Program-made: the position numbers and the translations under genes
The notes under the pieces: model-generated
The model's database searches: none
Seen by the model: only the letters and a program-made list of their open reading frames with translations
Told to the model about the DNA's origin: nothing
Shown: positions 1 through 6,376 of the stretch, piece after piece
Position numbering within the stretch: position 1 is the first letter of the stretch
How the letters are laid out: every line of letters starts with the position of its first letter
NCBI GenBank assembly: GCA_009928745.1
Contig: SACC01000035.1
Coordinates: forward strand, 1 to 9,677
Length of the DNA stretch: 9,677 bases
Direction: 5' to 3'
Source: Clostridia bacterium
GTDB lineage: Bacteria > Bacillota > Clostridia > Christensenellales > CAG-1252

Positions 1-86
1 TGATTATATTGATTGCAATAATTAATATAATATCAGGCTTAATCGGCAGGCGGTTTAACAAAAAAATCGGAGGATTATACAAATGA
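1..86 (+). CDS. pstA: PstA, phosphate ABC transporter permease, C-terminal end (partial)
   Basis: Only the last 27 or so codons are visible, in the frame beginning at base 3 and ending with TGA at 84-86. The peptide is a hydrophobic stretch rich in Ile and Leu followed by a basic tail (GRRFNKKIGGLYK), the pattern expected where the last membrane helix of PstA leaves the bilayer. PstA with PstC forms the inner-membrane channel of the high-affinity phosphate transporter. The identity rests mainly on context: its stop overlaps the pstB start by ATGA, which is where pstA normally sits. The fragment alone is too short to exclude another permease. Confidence 0.75.
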   Translation, partial: IILIAIINIISGLIGRRFNKKIGGLYK

Positions 87-856
87 GCGATTTGTTCGGA
101 GAAAATACCAATATAAGCGTAAAAAACTGTAATTTGCATTACGGTGATTTTCAAGCGTTGAAAAATGTTAATATGGAAATATTAGAAAAAGAGGTTACCG
201 CCTTAATCGGTCCTTCGGGCTGCGGAAAATCAACCTTTGTAAAAATGTTTAACAGAATGAACGATCTTATCGAAAATTGCAAAATTACGGGCGAAATAAA
301 AATAGGAGATACGGATATTTATTCAAAAAGTATAAATATTACCGAACTCAGGAAAAATATAGGTATGGTATTCCAAAAACCCAATCCTTTTCCTATGTCA
401 ATTTATGATAATATCGCTTATGCGCCAAGAACTTTCGGCATTAAGAAGAAAGGTCAGTTGGACGAGATTGTGGAAAAAAGTCTTAGACAGGCAAGCATAT
501 GGGACGAGGTAAAAGACAGATTGAGAAAGGATGCCTTGGGGATTTCTGGCGGACAGCAGCAAAGAATTTGCATAGCGAGAGCGCTTGCCGCCAATCCAAA
601 GGTGCTGTTAATGGATGAGCCCACAAGCTCTCTTGACCCGATATCTACAGGCAAAATTGAAGAGCTAATTAATGAAATAAAAAATGATTTTACAATAATA
701 ATTGTAACACACAATATGCAGCAGGCAACAAGAATATCGGATAAAACAGCATTTTTCTTGATGGGAGAGATAATCGAGTATGGAAGGACAGAGAATATTT
801 TTTCTAATCCTACCGATAAAAGAACGGAGAACTATATTACCGGACGTTTCGGTTAA
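83..856 (+). CDS. pstB: PstB, phosphate ABC transporter ATP-binding protein
   Basis: ATPase subunit that powers phosphate import through PstCA on the cytoplasmic face of the membrane. At 257 residues it is full length for PstB. Visible motifs are Walker A GPSGCGKST (43-51), the Q-loop within MVFQKPNPFPMSIYDN (Q98), ABC signature ISGGQQQR (154-161), Walker B VLLMDEP with catalytic E179, the D-loop SSLD (182-185) and switch H210. The wording QKPNPFPMSIYDN and SGGQQQRICIARA is characteristic of PstB rather than of other ABC ATPases. The start is fixed by GGAGG at 69-73, nine bases upstream, and by the ATGA overlap with pstA, which suggests translational coupling. phoU follows after 63 bp. Confidence 0.97.
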   Translation: MSDLFGENTNISVKNCNLHYGDFQALKNVNMEILEKEVTALIGPSGCGKSTFVKMFNRMNDLIENCKITGEIKIGDTDIYSKSINITELRKNIGMVFQKPNPFPMSIYDNIAYAPRTFGIKKKGQLDEIVEKSLRQASIWDEVKDRLRKDALGISGGQQQRICIARALAANPKVLLMDEPTSSLDPISTGKIEELINEIKNDFTIIIVTHNMQQATRISDKTAFFLMGEIIEYGRTENIFSNPTDKRTENYITGRFG

Positions 857-863
857 GATAAGT

Positions 864-886
864 AATCAAATACAAATTGATTTTTT
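864..886 (+). terminator. Weak AT-rich stem-loop with T run between pstB and phoU
   Basis: AATCAA (864-869) and TTGATT (877-882) form a six-pair stem with a seven-base loop, followed by T through 886. The single G-C pair makes the stem weak, so it is more likely a partial attenuator or RNA processing site than a full stop. It lies in the only sizeable gap (63 bp) of the pst-pho run. Confidence 0.3.
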
Positions 887-919
887 AATGTGGAAATGAT
901 AATATAAAAGGAGAGAATT

Positions 920-1576
920 ATGTCAATAAGATTGCGTTATGAAAGCGAATTAAAAGCCGTATTTGAAAAGCTCATTACAATGTGCAGGCACATTGAAGTA
1001 ATGATTGAAAAAAGCATCTATGCGCTCAAGCAAAGAGATTACGACATTGCAAGAGAAGTAATAGAAGAGGATGATACGGTTGATCATCTTGAAAGAGATA
1101 TTGAACAGGCATGCTTAAAGATTTTGCTTATGGAGCATCCGGTTGCAAAAGACTTTCGTGAAGTATCAGCGGCATTAAAGATGATAACCGATCTTGAAAG
1201 GATCGGCGATCAAGCGCGCGATATAGCGGAAATTGCGCTACAGTTCGGCGATGAGGAATACATAAAGAAGCTGGAGCACATCCCTATGATGGCTACGATC
1301 GTTATAGAAATGGTCAAGAGCGGTGTTATGGCGTATATCAACAGGGATCTAGAACTCGCCAGATCTTTGGGAAAGACGGATGACAGAGTTGACGAGCTAT
1401 TTGAGATTGTTAAAAGCGATCTTATTGAGCTTATCAAAAAGAATTGCGGTAATGCCGATCAAGCGATTTTGTTCATGATGATTGCAAAATATCTTGAACG
1501 AATCGGAGATCATGCGGTTAATATAGGCGAATGGGTTGAATACGCGATAACCGGTATACATCTGCAACAGCAGTAA
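920..1576 (+). CDS. phoU: PhoU, phosphate signalling adaptor
   Basis: Cytoplasmic all-helical protein that links the Pst transporter to the PhoR kinase and, in studied bacteria, restrains phosphate uptake and the Pho response when phosphate is plentiful. The 218-residue length is usual. The two tandem three-helix repeats each carry the metal-binding signature: DLERIGDQARDIAE at 91-104 and YLERIGDHAVNIGE at 191-204. An AAGGAGAG ribosome site at 908-915 sets the start. The gene follows pstB and lies 10 bp before the response regulator, consistent with its role between transporter and two-component system. Nothing in it looks broken. Confidence 0.97.
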   Translation: MSIRLRYESELKAVFEKLITMCRHIEVMIEKSIYALKQRDYDIAREVIEEDDTVDHLERDIEQACLKILLMEHPVAKDFREVSAALKMITDLERIGDQARDIAEIALQFGDEEYIKKLEHIPMMATIVIEMVKSGVMAYINRDLELARSLGKTDDRVDELFEIVKSDLIELIKKNCGNADQAILFMMIAKYLERIGDHAVNIGEWVEYAITGIHLQQQ

Positions 1577-1586
1577 AAGAGGGCAT

Positions 1587-2261
1587 ATGAAAAATTTGAT
1601 TTATGCGGTAGAGGATGAACCTTCAATAAGAGAGCTGTATTATGTGGCGCTCAACGGAACCGATTTTGAAGCGCTATGCTTTAAGGATGCGGAGGAATTG
1701 TTCGATGCGGTAAAAGCGCGCGTGCCGGATTTGTTCATTCTGGACATAATGCTCGAAAAAACAGACGGTTATGACATTTTGGCAAAATTAAAGGAGCAAA
1801 CCGAGACTGCAGATATTCCTTGCATAATAGTGTCGGCGAAAGTCGAGGAGGTTTCTAAAGTAATTGGACTTAACTTGGGCGCGGACGATTATATCGCCAA
1901 ACCTTTCGGCATTCTTGAGCTAATAGCCAGAATAAAAGCAAATATCAGAAAAAGTAAAAAAACCAGCAAGCAAAAAGCGTATAAGGATTTAACGGTTGAC
2001 GAGCTTAAACACACAGTAACAGTAGCCGGCAAGGCGCTTCCGTTGACCAATAAAGAATATAAGCTCATTGATTTAATGATTTCTAACGCAGAAACGGTTA
2101 TGAACCGCGAAGATATTTTCAAAAGTGTTTGGGGAGAAGATTACATGGGTGAGACGCGAACGCTTGATATGCATGTCAAAGAGTTAAGAAAAAAGATTGC
2201 AGATTACGGCAGTGTTTGTGTTATCGAAACTGTCCGTAGCGTAGGATATGTCATCAAATGA
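1587..2261 (+). CDS. phoB: PhoB/PhoP-type response regulator, OmpR family
   Basis: DNA-binding response regulator, 224 residues, two domains. The receiver domain (about 1-118) has the acidic pair E9/D10, phospho-acceptor D53 in ILDIML, switch S83 in VSA and K105 in AKPF. The C-terminal winged helix (about 128-223) shows the OmpR-type recognition region TRTLDMHVKELRKKI (190-204) and the wing ETVRSVGYVI (214-223). Context between phoU and a PhoR-like kinase makes the phosphate-starvation regulator the best call (phoB in proteobacterial, phoP in Bacillus naming); sequence alone would only give OmpR family. AGAGGG at 1578-1583 precedes the ATG. The last four bases overlap the kinase start (ATGA at 2258-2261). 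No Pho box is visible in the window. Confidence 0.9.
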   Translation: MKNLIYAVEDEPSIRELYYVALNGTDFEALCFKDAEELFDAVKARVPDLFILDIMLEKTDGYDILAKLKEQTETADIPCIIVSAKVEEVSKVIGLNLGADDYIAKPFGILELIARIKANIRKSKKTSKQKAYKDLTVDELKHTVTVAGKALPLTNKEYKLIDLMISNAETVMNREDIFKSVWGEDYMGETRTLDMHVKELRKKIADYGSVCVIETVRSVGYVIK

Positions 2262-4000
2262 AAAAAACTGTATTTTTATACAGCCTATTATTGATTTGCG
2301 GCATGCTATTGATATTTTTTGCCGCCTCGATTGCCGTTACTTCATATAACAACCACAAATACGCAGAAAACACTGTAATTAATTACACGCTAATATATGC
2401 CGATATATATCAAAATAACTATTCGGATAATACTAATCTTGCGCAATACGTTGCGAAGGCTTCCGAAATAGACGCTCTCCGCATTACCGTTATAGACAGT
2501 AGCGGCGTGGTGCTTGCGGATTCGAGTCCGGTTAATGTTACAGAAAACCATCTCCTTAGAGAGGAGATTCAGGCGGCGCAAAACAATGCTTCGGTTATTG
2601 CCAAAAGACACAGTGAAACGCTTAATGTAGAAATGATTTATTACGCAGTAAAGGTGGAAAGCGGAGCAGAGTTTGTTTTTATTAGAGCGGCTATCCCTGT
2701 TAAAAGCGTTAATGAATATATTTATCGCACCTTGCCCTTACTTGCATTAGTTTTATTATTAGTAATATTGCTGTCCGCGCTTCTTGGTAAAAAAATATCG
2801 CAAAGATTATTAGTGCCTCTTTCAACCGTAAAAGTCAGCCTTGCAGAGATTAACGGTGGCATATATAAAAAAAATCCTCTATGCAGCAATTATGAGGAAG
2901 TCAATTCGATGCTTGTGGAAATCAACGATATTTCCGAAAGAGTCAATGAGAATATTGCGCATCTGATTTTAGAAAGAAGTAAGCTGAATTATATTCTCAA
3001 TAATATTAATGACGGCTTGTTTGCAATAGACCACAATGAAAAAATCATTTTAATTAACGAAAAATTGAAGCAAATATTCGGTATTACAACGGATATTGTA
3101 GGTTGCGGAGTTAATTATCTGACTTTTTCCAACGATATTACTGCGGCGATAAGTAACGCTTTAGCCGAAAGAGAAAATGCTATTGTGGAATTCAATTATA
3201 ACAATAGGATATATCTTGTTACAATCAAAAGTCTTTCTAGAGAATGGGTGGAACAAGGCAAGAATAATATAGCAGTTATAATATTGTCGGATATAACGGA
3301 GGGAAGACAAAATCAAAAGCTGCGCGAAGATTTTTTTGCTAATGCGAGCCACGAGTTAAAAACGCCGCTAACTGTTATCAAGGGCTTCAACGAATTGTTA
3401 TCAATTAACAATAAAAATCCCGAATTGAACAGTTTTATAGAACAGATTAATAAAGAAACAAGCAGAATGATTTCTTTGATTTCTGATATGTTGAAACTTT
3501 CAGAGTTAGAAAATTTGAAGGTACCCGATCCTATCGCCGTGAATATAGAATTGATTGCTAGAGACGCGATAAACTCGCTTATGCCCTTAGCTATAGAAAA
3601 AAATCTTACGATAACCGCTATCGGACAGGCGACAATTATGGCGGAAACTAATCATATTTACGAATTAATCAAAAATCTACTAGAAAATGCAATAAAATAT
3701 AACAAAGAAGGCGGAAGCGTAAGAATAGATGTTGCGCAGGAAAAGAATTCAGCGCTTTTGACAATAACCGATACGGGTATAGGAATTGACACTGCCGACC
3801 AGTCACGGATATTCGAGAGATTTTACCGTGTTGAGAAAAGCCGCAGCAGAATAAGCGGCGGCACTGGGCTCGGGCTTTCGATAGTTAAGCATATCTGCGC
3901 GCTTTATGGCGCGTCGCTGAATATAAAAAGTAAGCTCAATGTAGGAACGACAATTACTGTCGAGTTTTTGAATAAAAAGGGAAGCGGCTATATGTTGTAA
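2258..4000 (+). CDS. phoR: PhoR-type membrane sensor histidine kinase
   Basis: Sensor kinase of 580 residues that should phosphorylate the preceding regulator. Domains in order: membrane helix 1 (about 5-28); extracytoplasmic sensor of about 125 residues; membrane helix 2 (about 158-177); HAMP-like linker (178-232); PAS (about 238-350); HisKA with phospho-acceptor H365 in ASHELKTP; HATPase_c with N-box NLLENAIKY (473-481), G1 box DTGIGI (505-510), F-box FERFYR (519-524) and G2 box GGTGLGL (534-540). All catalytic residues are intact. This TM-sensor-TM-HAMP-PAS-kinase layout is that of Gram-positive PhoR. Phosphate specificity is inferred from its neighbours. Translation is probably coupled to the regulator by the ATGA overlap. 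No strong terminator follows; only TAATAT-AAG-ATATTA (3998-4012) over the stop codon. Confidence 0.93.
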   Translation: MKKTVFLYSLLLICGMLLIFFAASIAVTSYNNHKYAENTVINYTLIYADIYQNNYSDNTNLAQYVAKASEIDALRITVIDSSGVVLADSSPVNVTENHLLREEIQAAQNNASVIAKRHSETLNVEMIYYAVKVESGAEFVFIRAAIPVKSVNEYIYRTLPLLALVLLLVILLSALLGKKISQRLLVPLSTVKVSLAEINGGIYKKNPLCSNYEEVNSMLVEINDISERVNENIAHLILERSKLNYILNNINDGLFAIDHNEKIILINEKLKQIFGITTDIVGCGVNYLTFSNDITAAISNALAERENAIVEFNYNNRIYLVTIKSLSREWVEQGKNNIAVIILSDITEGRQNQKLREDFFANASHELKTPLTVIKGFNELLSINNKNPELNSFIEQINKETSRMISLISDMLKLSELENLKVPDPIAVNIELIARDAINSLMPLAIEKNLTITAIGQATIMAETNHIYELIKNLLENAIKYNKEGGSVRIDVAQEKNSALLTITDTGIGIDTADQSRIFERFYRVEKSRSRISGGTGLGLSIVKHICALYGASLNIKSKLNVGTTITVEFLNKKGSGYML

Positions 4001-4216
4001 TATAAGATATTATCCTGCGAGGAATTGCTCAAAGGGATATTATGTTATTCAAAATTTGAAAAATTCGTTCTTTGGATAGCAACCTAGATCTAGTAAAGTC
4101 CATAAATAACTCTAAAATACATATTAATACAAGCTTAGAAAAGAAAGAAGCAAACGGACAAAAGACAGATTTTTCTTTGGTTATAAAAAAAGGGGGTACA
4201 AATATTCGGGCGCTTA

Positions 4217-4225
4217 TGTTATAAT
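4217..4225 (+). promoter_or_regulatory. Extended -10 promoter for the parB transcript
   Basis: A perfect TATAAT at 4220-4225 is preceded by TG at 4217-4218, giving the TGnTATAAT extended -10 form. The -35 position (TACAAA, 4197-4202, 17-bp spacer) matches consensus at only three of six bases, as is common for extended -10 promoters. Predicted start is near 4232, giving a leader of about 50 bases to the parB ATG. Confidence 0.6.
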
Positions 4226-4232
4226 TAATCAG

Positions 4233-4248
4233 TGATGCAAAAGCATTA
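4233..4248 (+). other. Small hairpin at the predicted 5' end of the parB mRNA
   Basis: TGATGC (4233-4238), loop AAAA and GCATTA (4243-4248) pair over six positions, one of them G-T. It would form within a base or two of the predicted transcription start. It might protect the mRNA 5' end or act as an operator; the short stem could also be chance. Confidence 0.3.
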
Positions 4249-4282
4249 TAACTTTTTGTCACCTGCGCACTAAGGAGTAGCT

Positions 4283-5200
4283 ATGCCAAAAGAGAAAAAA
4301 GCAAGCGGTTTTTTGAATATTATTTCAAGAATGAACGAAACGGTTAATCCTGTTAACGTAATCGTTTCCCCGCCCATGAAAGAGATTAAACAGGAGCATA
4401 ATGAGACTCCTGGCGGCGTAAGGGAGATAAGTATTAATCTTATTGACGTCAATCCTGAGCAGCCACGCAAACAATTCGATGAAATAGCGCTTAATGAGCT
4501 TTCGTCATCCATTAAGGAGCACGGCATAATCCAGCCCATAATTGTGACAAAAAAAGAGGGTAAATTCGTAATTGTTGCAGGCGAGAGAAGATATAGAGCG
4601 GCAAAACTTGCAGGACTTAGCAAACTGCCTGTAATCGTAAGAGATATATCCGAAAGAGAGAGGCGCGAGTTTGCTCTTATTGAGAACTTGCAGCGCGAGG
4701 GGCTCAACCCTATTGAAGAGGCAGAAGCAATGCGCGCGTTAATTGAAGAATACAACCTTACCCAAGAGGAATTGTCACAGTCTTTGGGCAAAAGCCGTCC
4801 GGCGGTCGCTAACACTTTAAGACTGCTTAAGCTGCCTGCAGAAATTATAGATATGGTAAGGTGCGGTAAATTAACTCAAGGTCACGCGAGAGCCTTACTT
4901 GCGTTAAAGGCGGGAGAACTTCAGATTAAATACGCAAAAGAGGTTATTATCAAAAAAATCAGCGTACACGAGCTGGAATTGAGAATAAATAAACTATTAT
5001 TAAACAAGATAACAACAAGGGTCCCTTACAAACTTTCCCTCGAATTAAGAGCTATTGAGAATGACATGCAGCGTGTTTTTGCAACAAAGGTAAAGATTAT
5101 GGGGAATGAGGCGCGCGGAAAAATACAGATAGAGTATTTTTCCAAGGAAGAGTTACAAAAGATATATGAGGTTTTGGAAGAAATCAAAGCTGATATATAA
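4283..5200 (+). CDS. parB: ParB/Spo0J-family DNA-binding protein (CTPase clamp), no adjacent ParA
   Basis: Centromere-binding family protein, 305 residues, acting on chromosomal DNA. The N-terminal CTP-binding domain (about 48-145) shows QPRKQFD, GIIQPIIV (81-88), GERRYRAA (100-107) and ENLQREGLNP (134-143). The helix-turn-helix spans about 158-184 (LTQEELSQSLGKSRPAVANT), and the C-terminal dimerisation domain lies at about 240-305. The usual ParB N-terminus with the LGKGL-x-AL ParA-stimulating motif is absent; instead there is a 48-residue tail containing SGFLNIISRM. At the four positions known to separate ParB from Noc specificity I read R172, T178, K183 and G200: three ParB-like, one Noc-like. 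The usual Asp after ENLQRE is G140. AAGGAG (4272-4277) sets the start. Family certain; whether it is the main ParB, a Noc-like paralogue or another regulator is open. Confidence 0.93.
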   Translation: MPKEKKASGFLNIISRMNETVNPVNVIVSPPMKEIKQEHNETPGGVREISINLIDVNPEQPRKQFDEIALNELSSSIKEHGIIQPIIVTKKEGKFVIVAGERRYRAAKLAGLSKLPVIVRDISERERREFALIENLQREGLNPIEEAEAMRALIEEYNLTQEELSQSLGKSRPAVANTLRLLKLPAEIIDMVRCGKLTQGHARALLALKAGELQIKYAKEVIIKKISVHELELRINKLLLNKITTRVPYKLSLELRAIENDMQRVFATKVKIMGNEARGKIQIEYFSKEELQKIYEVLEEIKADI

Positions 5201-5220
5201 TTGAAAATGGAGGGAATATT

Positions 5221-5772
5221 ATGAAAAAGGATCTGTCAAAGCCAATTTTTATCGGGCTTGTTTATGCTGCCTGTTTAGCGTTGTTCCTTATTATGACCAC
5301 AACGCGGCTTGGCGCAGTTAAGCTCGCGGAGCTTACCGCTGGATACGGAATGTTCGACGCCCATATTTACTATTCGTCTTCAAAGTTCTATGAGATATTA
5401 ACAATGCTTGGAGCGGACGGCAGGGCGCATTATTTGCAGACACATCTGTTTGATTATGCTTTCCTTACGCTTTTTGTCGTTGTACAATTCACCGCTCTTT
5501 ATTATTTTTATAACAAACTTTCCTTATCAACCAAATGCAGCTGGATATTCATCCCTATAATTGGACAGTTTTTTGCGGATATTGTTGAGAATGTCACAAT
5601 AGACATTCTTATCAGATGGACATATCCCGTGCAGAACGCCGCGCTGGTACGTTTTGCTTCGGCAATGACTATACTAAAGTATATATTCCTTGCGGCATGG
5701 CTAATAATCATAATAACACTGGCAATAAAGTATTTTGTAAAAAGATACAAAAAGGAAACGGTTGAAGCATAA
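5221..5772 (+). CDS. Uncharacterised four-helix membrane protein
   Basis: Hydrophobic protein of 183 residues with about four membrane helices (8-27, 76-97, 107-131, 146-173) and a basic C-terminal tail (KYFVKRYKKE). Between helices 1 and 2 lies a polar loop with GYGMFDAHIYYSSSKFYEIL and GADGRAHYL (64-72); an Asp opens helix 2 (D78) and FADIVEN (118-124) lies in helix 3. This set of motifs (a 'D' loop, G-x-x-GR-x-x-Y, then D-x-x-EN within a helix) resembles a family of small uncharacterised bacterial membrane proteins I recall; no function is known to me. GGAGGG at 5209-5214 gives a strong ribosome site. It starts 20 bp after parB and is probably cotranscribed with it. No clear terminator follows. 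Confidence 0.85.
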   Translation: MKKDLSKPIFIGLVYAACLALFLIMTTTRLGAVKLAELTAGYGMFDAHIYYSSSKFYEILTMLGADGRAHYLQTHLFDYAFLTLFVVVQFTALYYFYNKLSLSTKCSWIFIPIIGQFFADIVENVTIDILIRWTYPVQNAALVRFASAMTILKYIFLAAWLIIIITLAIKYFVKRYKKETVEA

Positions 5773-5809
5773 ATAATAGAAAATAAGTATTTTTTATAAA
5801 AGTCATAAA

Positions 5810-5842
5810 ACTATTGACAAATAGTATAATGTGATGTAATAT
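5810..5842 (+). promoter_or_regulatory. Sigma-A-type promoter for the zinc-ribbon gene, with a dyad over the -35
   Basis: A perfect -35 TTGACA lies at 5814-5819. The -10 may be TAATAT (5837-5842, 17-bp spacer) or TGTAAT (5835-5840, 15-bp spacer); a separate TATAAT at 5825-5830 is too close to pair with this -35. The -35 sits inside an inverted repeat, ACTATT (5810-5815), GACA, AATAGT (5820-5825), which could be a repressor site. Predicted leader is about 100 bases. Confidence 0.65.
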
Positions 5843-5881
5843 ATGTATTAAGTCCCGAAAGTCAAAAGAATTTTCCTTAGC

Positions 5882-5946
5882 GTTACCTAATCCGGAATTA
5901 AAAGGTTATTTGTTGAACAATCGGAAATATTAAAAAAGGAGGTAAC
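5882..5946 (+). promoter_or_regulatory. Leader segment able to mask the zinc-ribbon ribosome site
   Basis: GTTACCT at 5882-5888 is exactly complementary to AGGTAAC at 5940-5946, which includes the end of the strong Shine-Dalgarno AAGGAGGT (5936-5943). Pairing would hide the ribosome site across a loop of about 50 bases. Only seven pairs are involved, so chance is possible. No known riboswitch class is recognised. Confidence 0.3.
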
Positions 5947-5950
5947 CCTA

Positions 5951-6121
5951 ATGGAAGAGAAGACTTTAGTTTGTAAAGACTGCGGCAAGAAATTTGTATG
6001 GACAGTTGGCGAGCAGGAATTCTACAAGGAAAAGGGCTTTGAAAATGAGCCACAGAGATGTCCTGACTGCAGAAAAGCGAAGAAACAACAGAGAGGAAAT
6101 TTTGGAAGAAAGAAGTTCTAA
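5951..6121 (+). CDS. Small zinc-ribbon protein (probable zf-trcl family)
   Basis: A 56-residue protein starting MEEKTLVCKDCGKKF and ending GRKKF. Two CxxC knuckles, C8/C11 and C37/C40, form a probable zinc ribbon; between them lies WTVGEQEFYKEKGFENEP (17-34), and after them a very basic tail (RKAKKQQRGNFGRKK). The pattern V-C-K-D-C-G, E-Q-E-F-Y, K-G-F, N-E-P, R-C-P-x-C-R matches the small 'probable zinc-ribbon domain' proteins common in clostridia. Their function is not established; the basic tail suggests nucleic-acid or ribosome contact, which is inference. A near-perfect AAGGAGGT at 5936-5943, eight bases before ATG, a consensus promoter and a strong terminator directly after make this a well-expressed single-gene unit. 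The longer frame at 5994-6380 overlaps it out of phase and is not a gene. Confidence 0.9.
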   Translation: MEEKTLVCKDCGKKFVWTVGEQEFYKEKGFENEPQRCPDCRKAKKQQRGNFGRKKF

Positions 6122-6130
6122 AAACAACCA

Positions 6131-6159
6131 AAAATTGCGGAGCAATCCGCAATTTTTTT
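6131..6159 (+). terminator. Strong intrinsic terminator after the zinc-ribbon gene
   Basis: An 11-pair stem, AAAATTGCGGA (6131-6141) with TCCGCAATTTT (6146-6156), closes a GCAA tetraloop of the stable GNRA type and runs into T through 6159. It begins 10 bases after the stop codon. The A-rich 5' side gives a T run on the other strand too, so it could act in both directions. Confidence 0.93.
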
Positions 6160-6170
6160 ATGCAAAAATA

Positions 6171-6200
6171 AAGTTCTCCGTCAGTTATGACGGAGAACTT
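6171..6200 (-). terminator. Second perfect hairpin, probable terminator of the leftward operon
   Basis: A 13-pair perfect stem, 6171-6183 with 6188-6200 (AAGTTCTCCGTCA and its complement), has a four-base GTTA loop. On the + strand it is followed by CCCTTT and no T run. On the - strand it is followed by TATTTTTGC, so it fits a terminator for the operon coming from the right, whose last stop codon is about 177 bases away. Confidence 0.7.
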
Positions 6201-6376
6201 CCCTTTAAAACAGCGGTTTTCGCTGTAATTGTAAAAATAGATAGCGACCAACGCATTTCACAAGCAAAAATCAAGTTGCAACTCTTGCATAGAGGAAAGT
6301 CGGCGAGTGACTCCGCAAATGATAGCTTTTATTCAAAAAAGATATTTGTTGCCCAATCCGATTTATTCAGTATTTT
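6201..6376. other. Convergent intergenic stretch without a gene
   Basis: This stretch would be the 3' untranslated region of the leftward operon. It holds a third, smaller hairpin (ACAGCG 6210-6215 with CGCTGT 6221-6226), a 10-base palindrome AGTTGCAACT (6274-6283) and, overlapping the final stop codon, CAGTATT (6368-6374) paired with AATACTG (6379-6385). No coding frame with a ribosome site is seen on either strand. Confidence 0.5.

Larger units (their letters stand above)
4001..4282. other. Intergenic region between phoR and parB
   Basis: This 282-bp AT-rich gap has no supportable gene. It contains a repeated GATATTAT (4006-4013 and 4036-4043), a run of A then G at 4184-4196, the promoter at 4217-4225, a small hairpin at 4233-4248 and the parB ribosome site AAGGAG (4272-4277). 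A GTG-initiated reverse-strand frame at 4029-4262 has no ribosome site and no family features I recognise. Apart from the promoter end, I see nothing in roughly 4044-4183. Confidence 0.6.

Noticed and set aside
877..905. TTGATT with 17-bp spacer to TAATAT, preceded by TGn, as a promoter for phoU
   Set aside because: The predicted start (about 912) would fall inside the phoU ribosome site and remove it; the match is probably due to AT-richness.
2613..2619. GTGAAAC, one arm of a parS-like site, inside phoR
   Set aside because: The other arm is absent; a half site of seven bases is expected by chance. No full parS was seen in the window.
4029..4262. 77-codon reverse-strand frame in the phoR-parB gap
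   Set aside because: It begins at GTG with no ribosome site, has no recognisable family features and lies across the parB promoter region.
4270..4815. 181-codon reverse-strand frame opposite parB
   Set aside because: It is antisense to a gene with complete ParB motifs, is Ser/Leu rich as expected of a shadow frame, and lacks a ribosome site.
6290..6325. AGAGGAAAGTCGG resembling the GAGGAAAGTCC element of RNase P RNA
   Set aside because: Only this short element matches; the region is too short before the next gene and the other conserved parts of RNase P RNA are not found.
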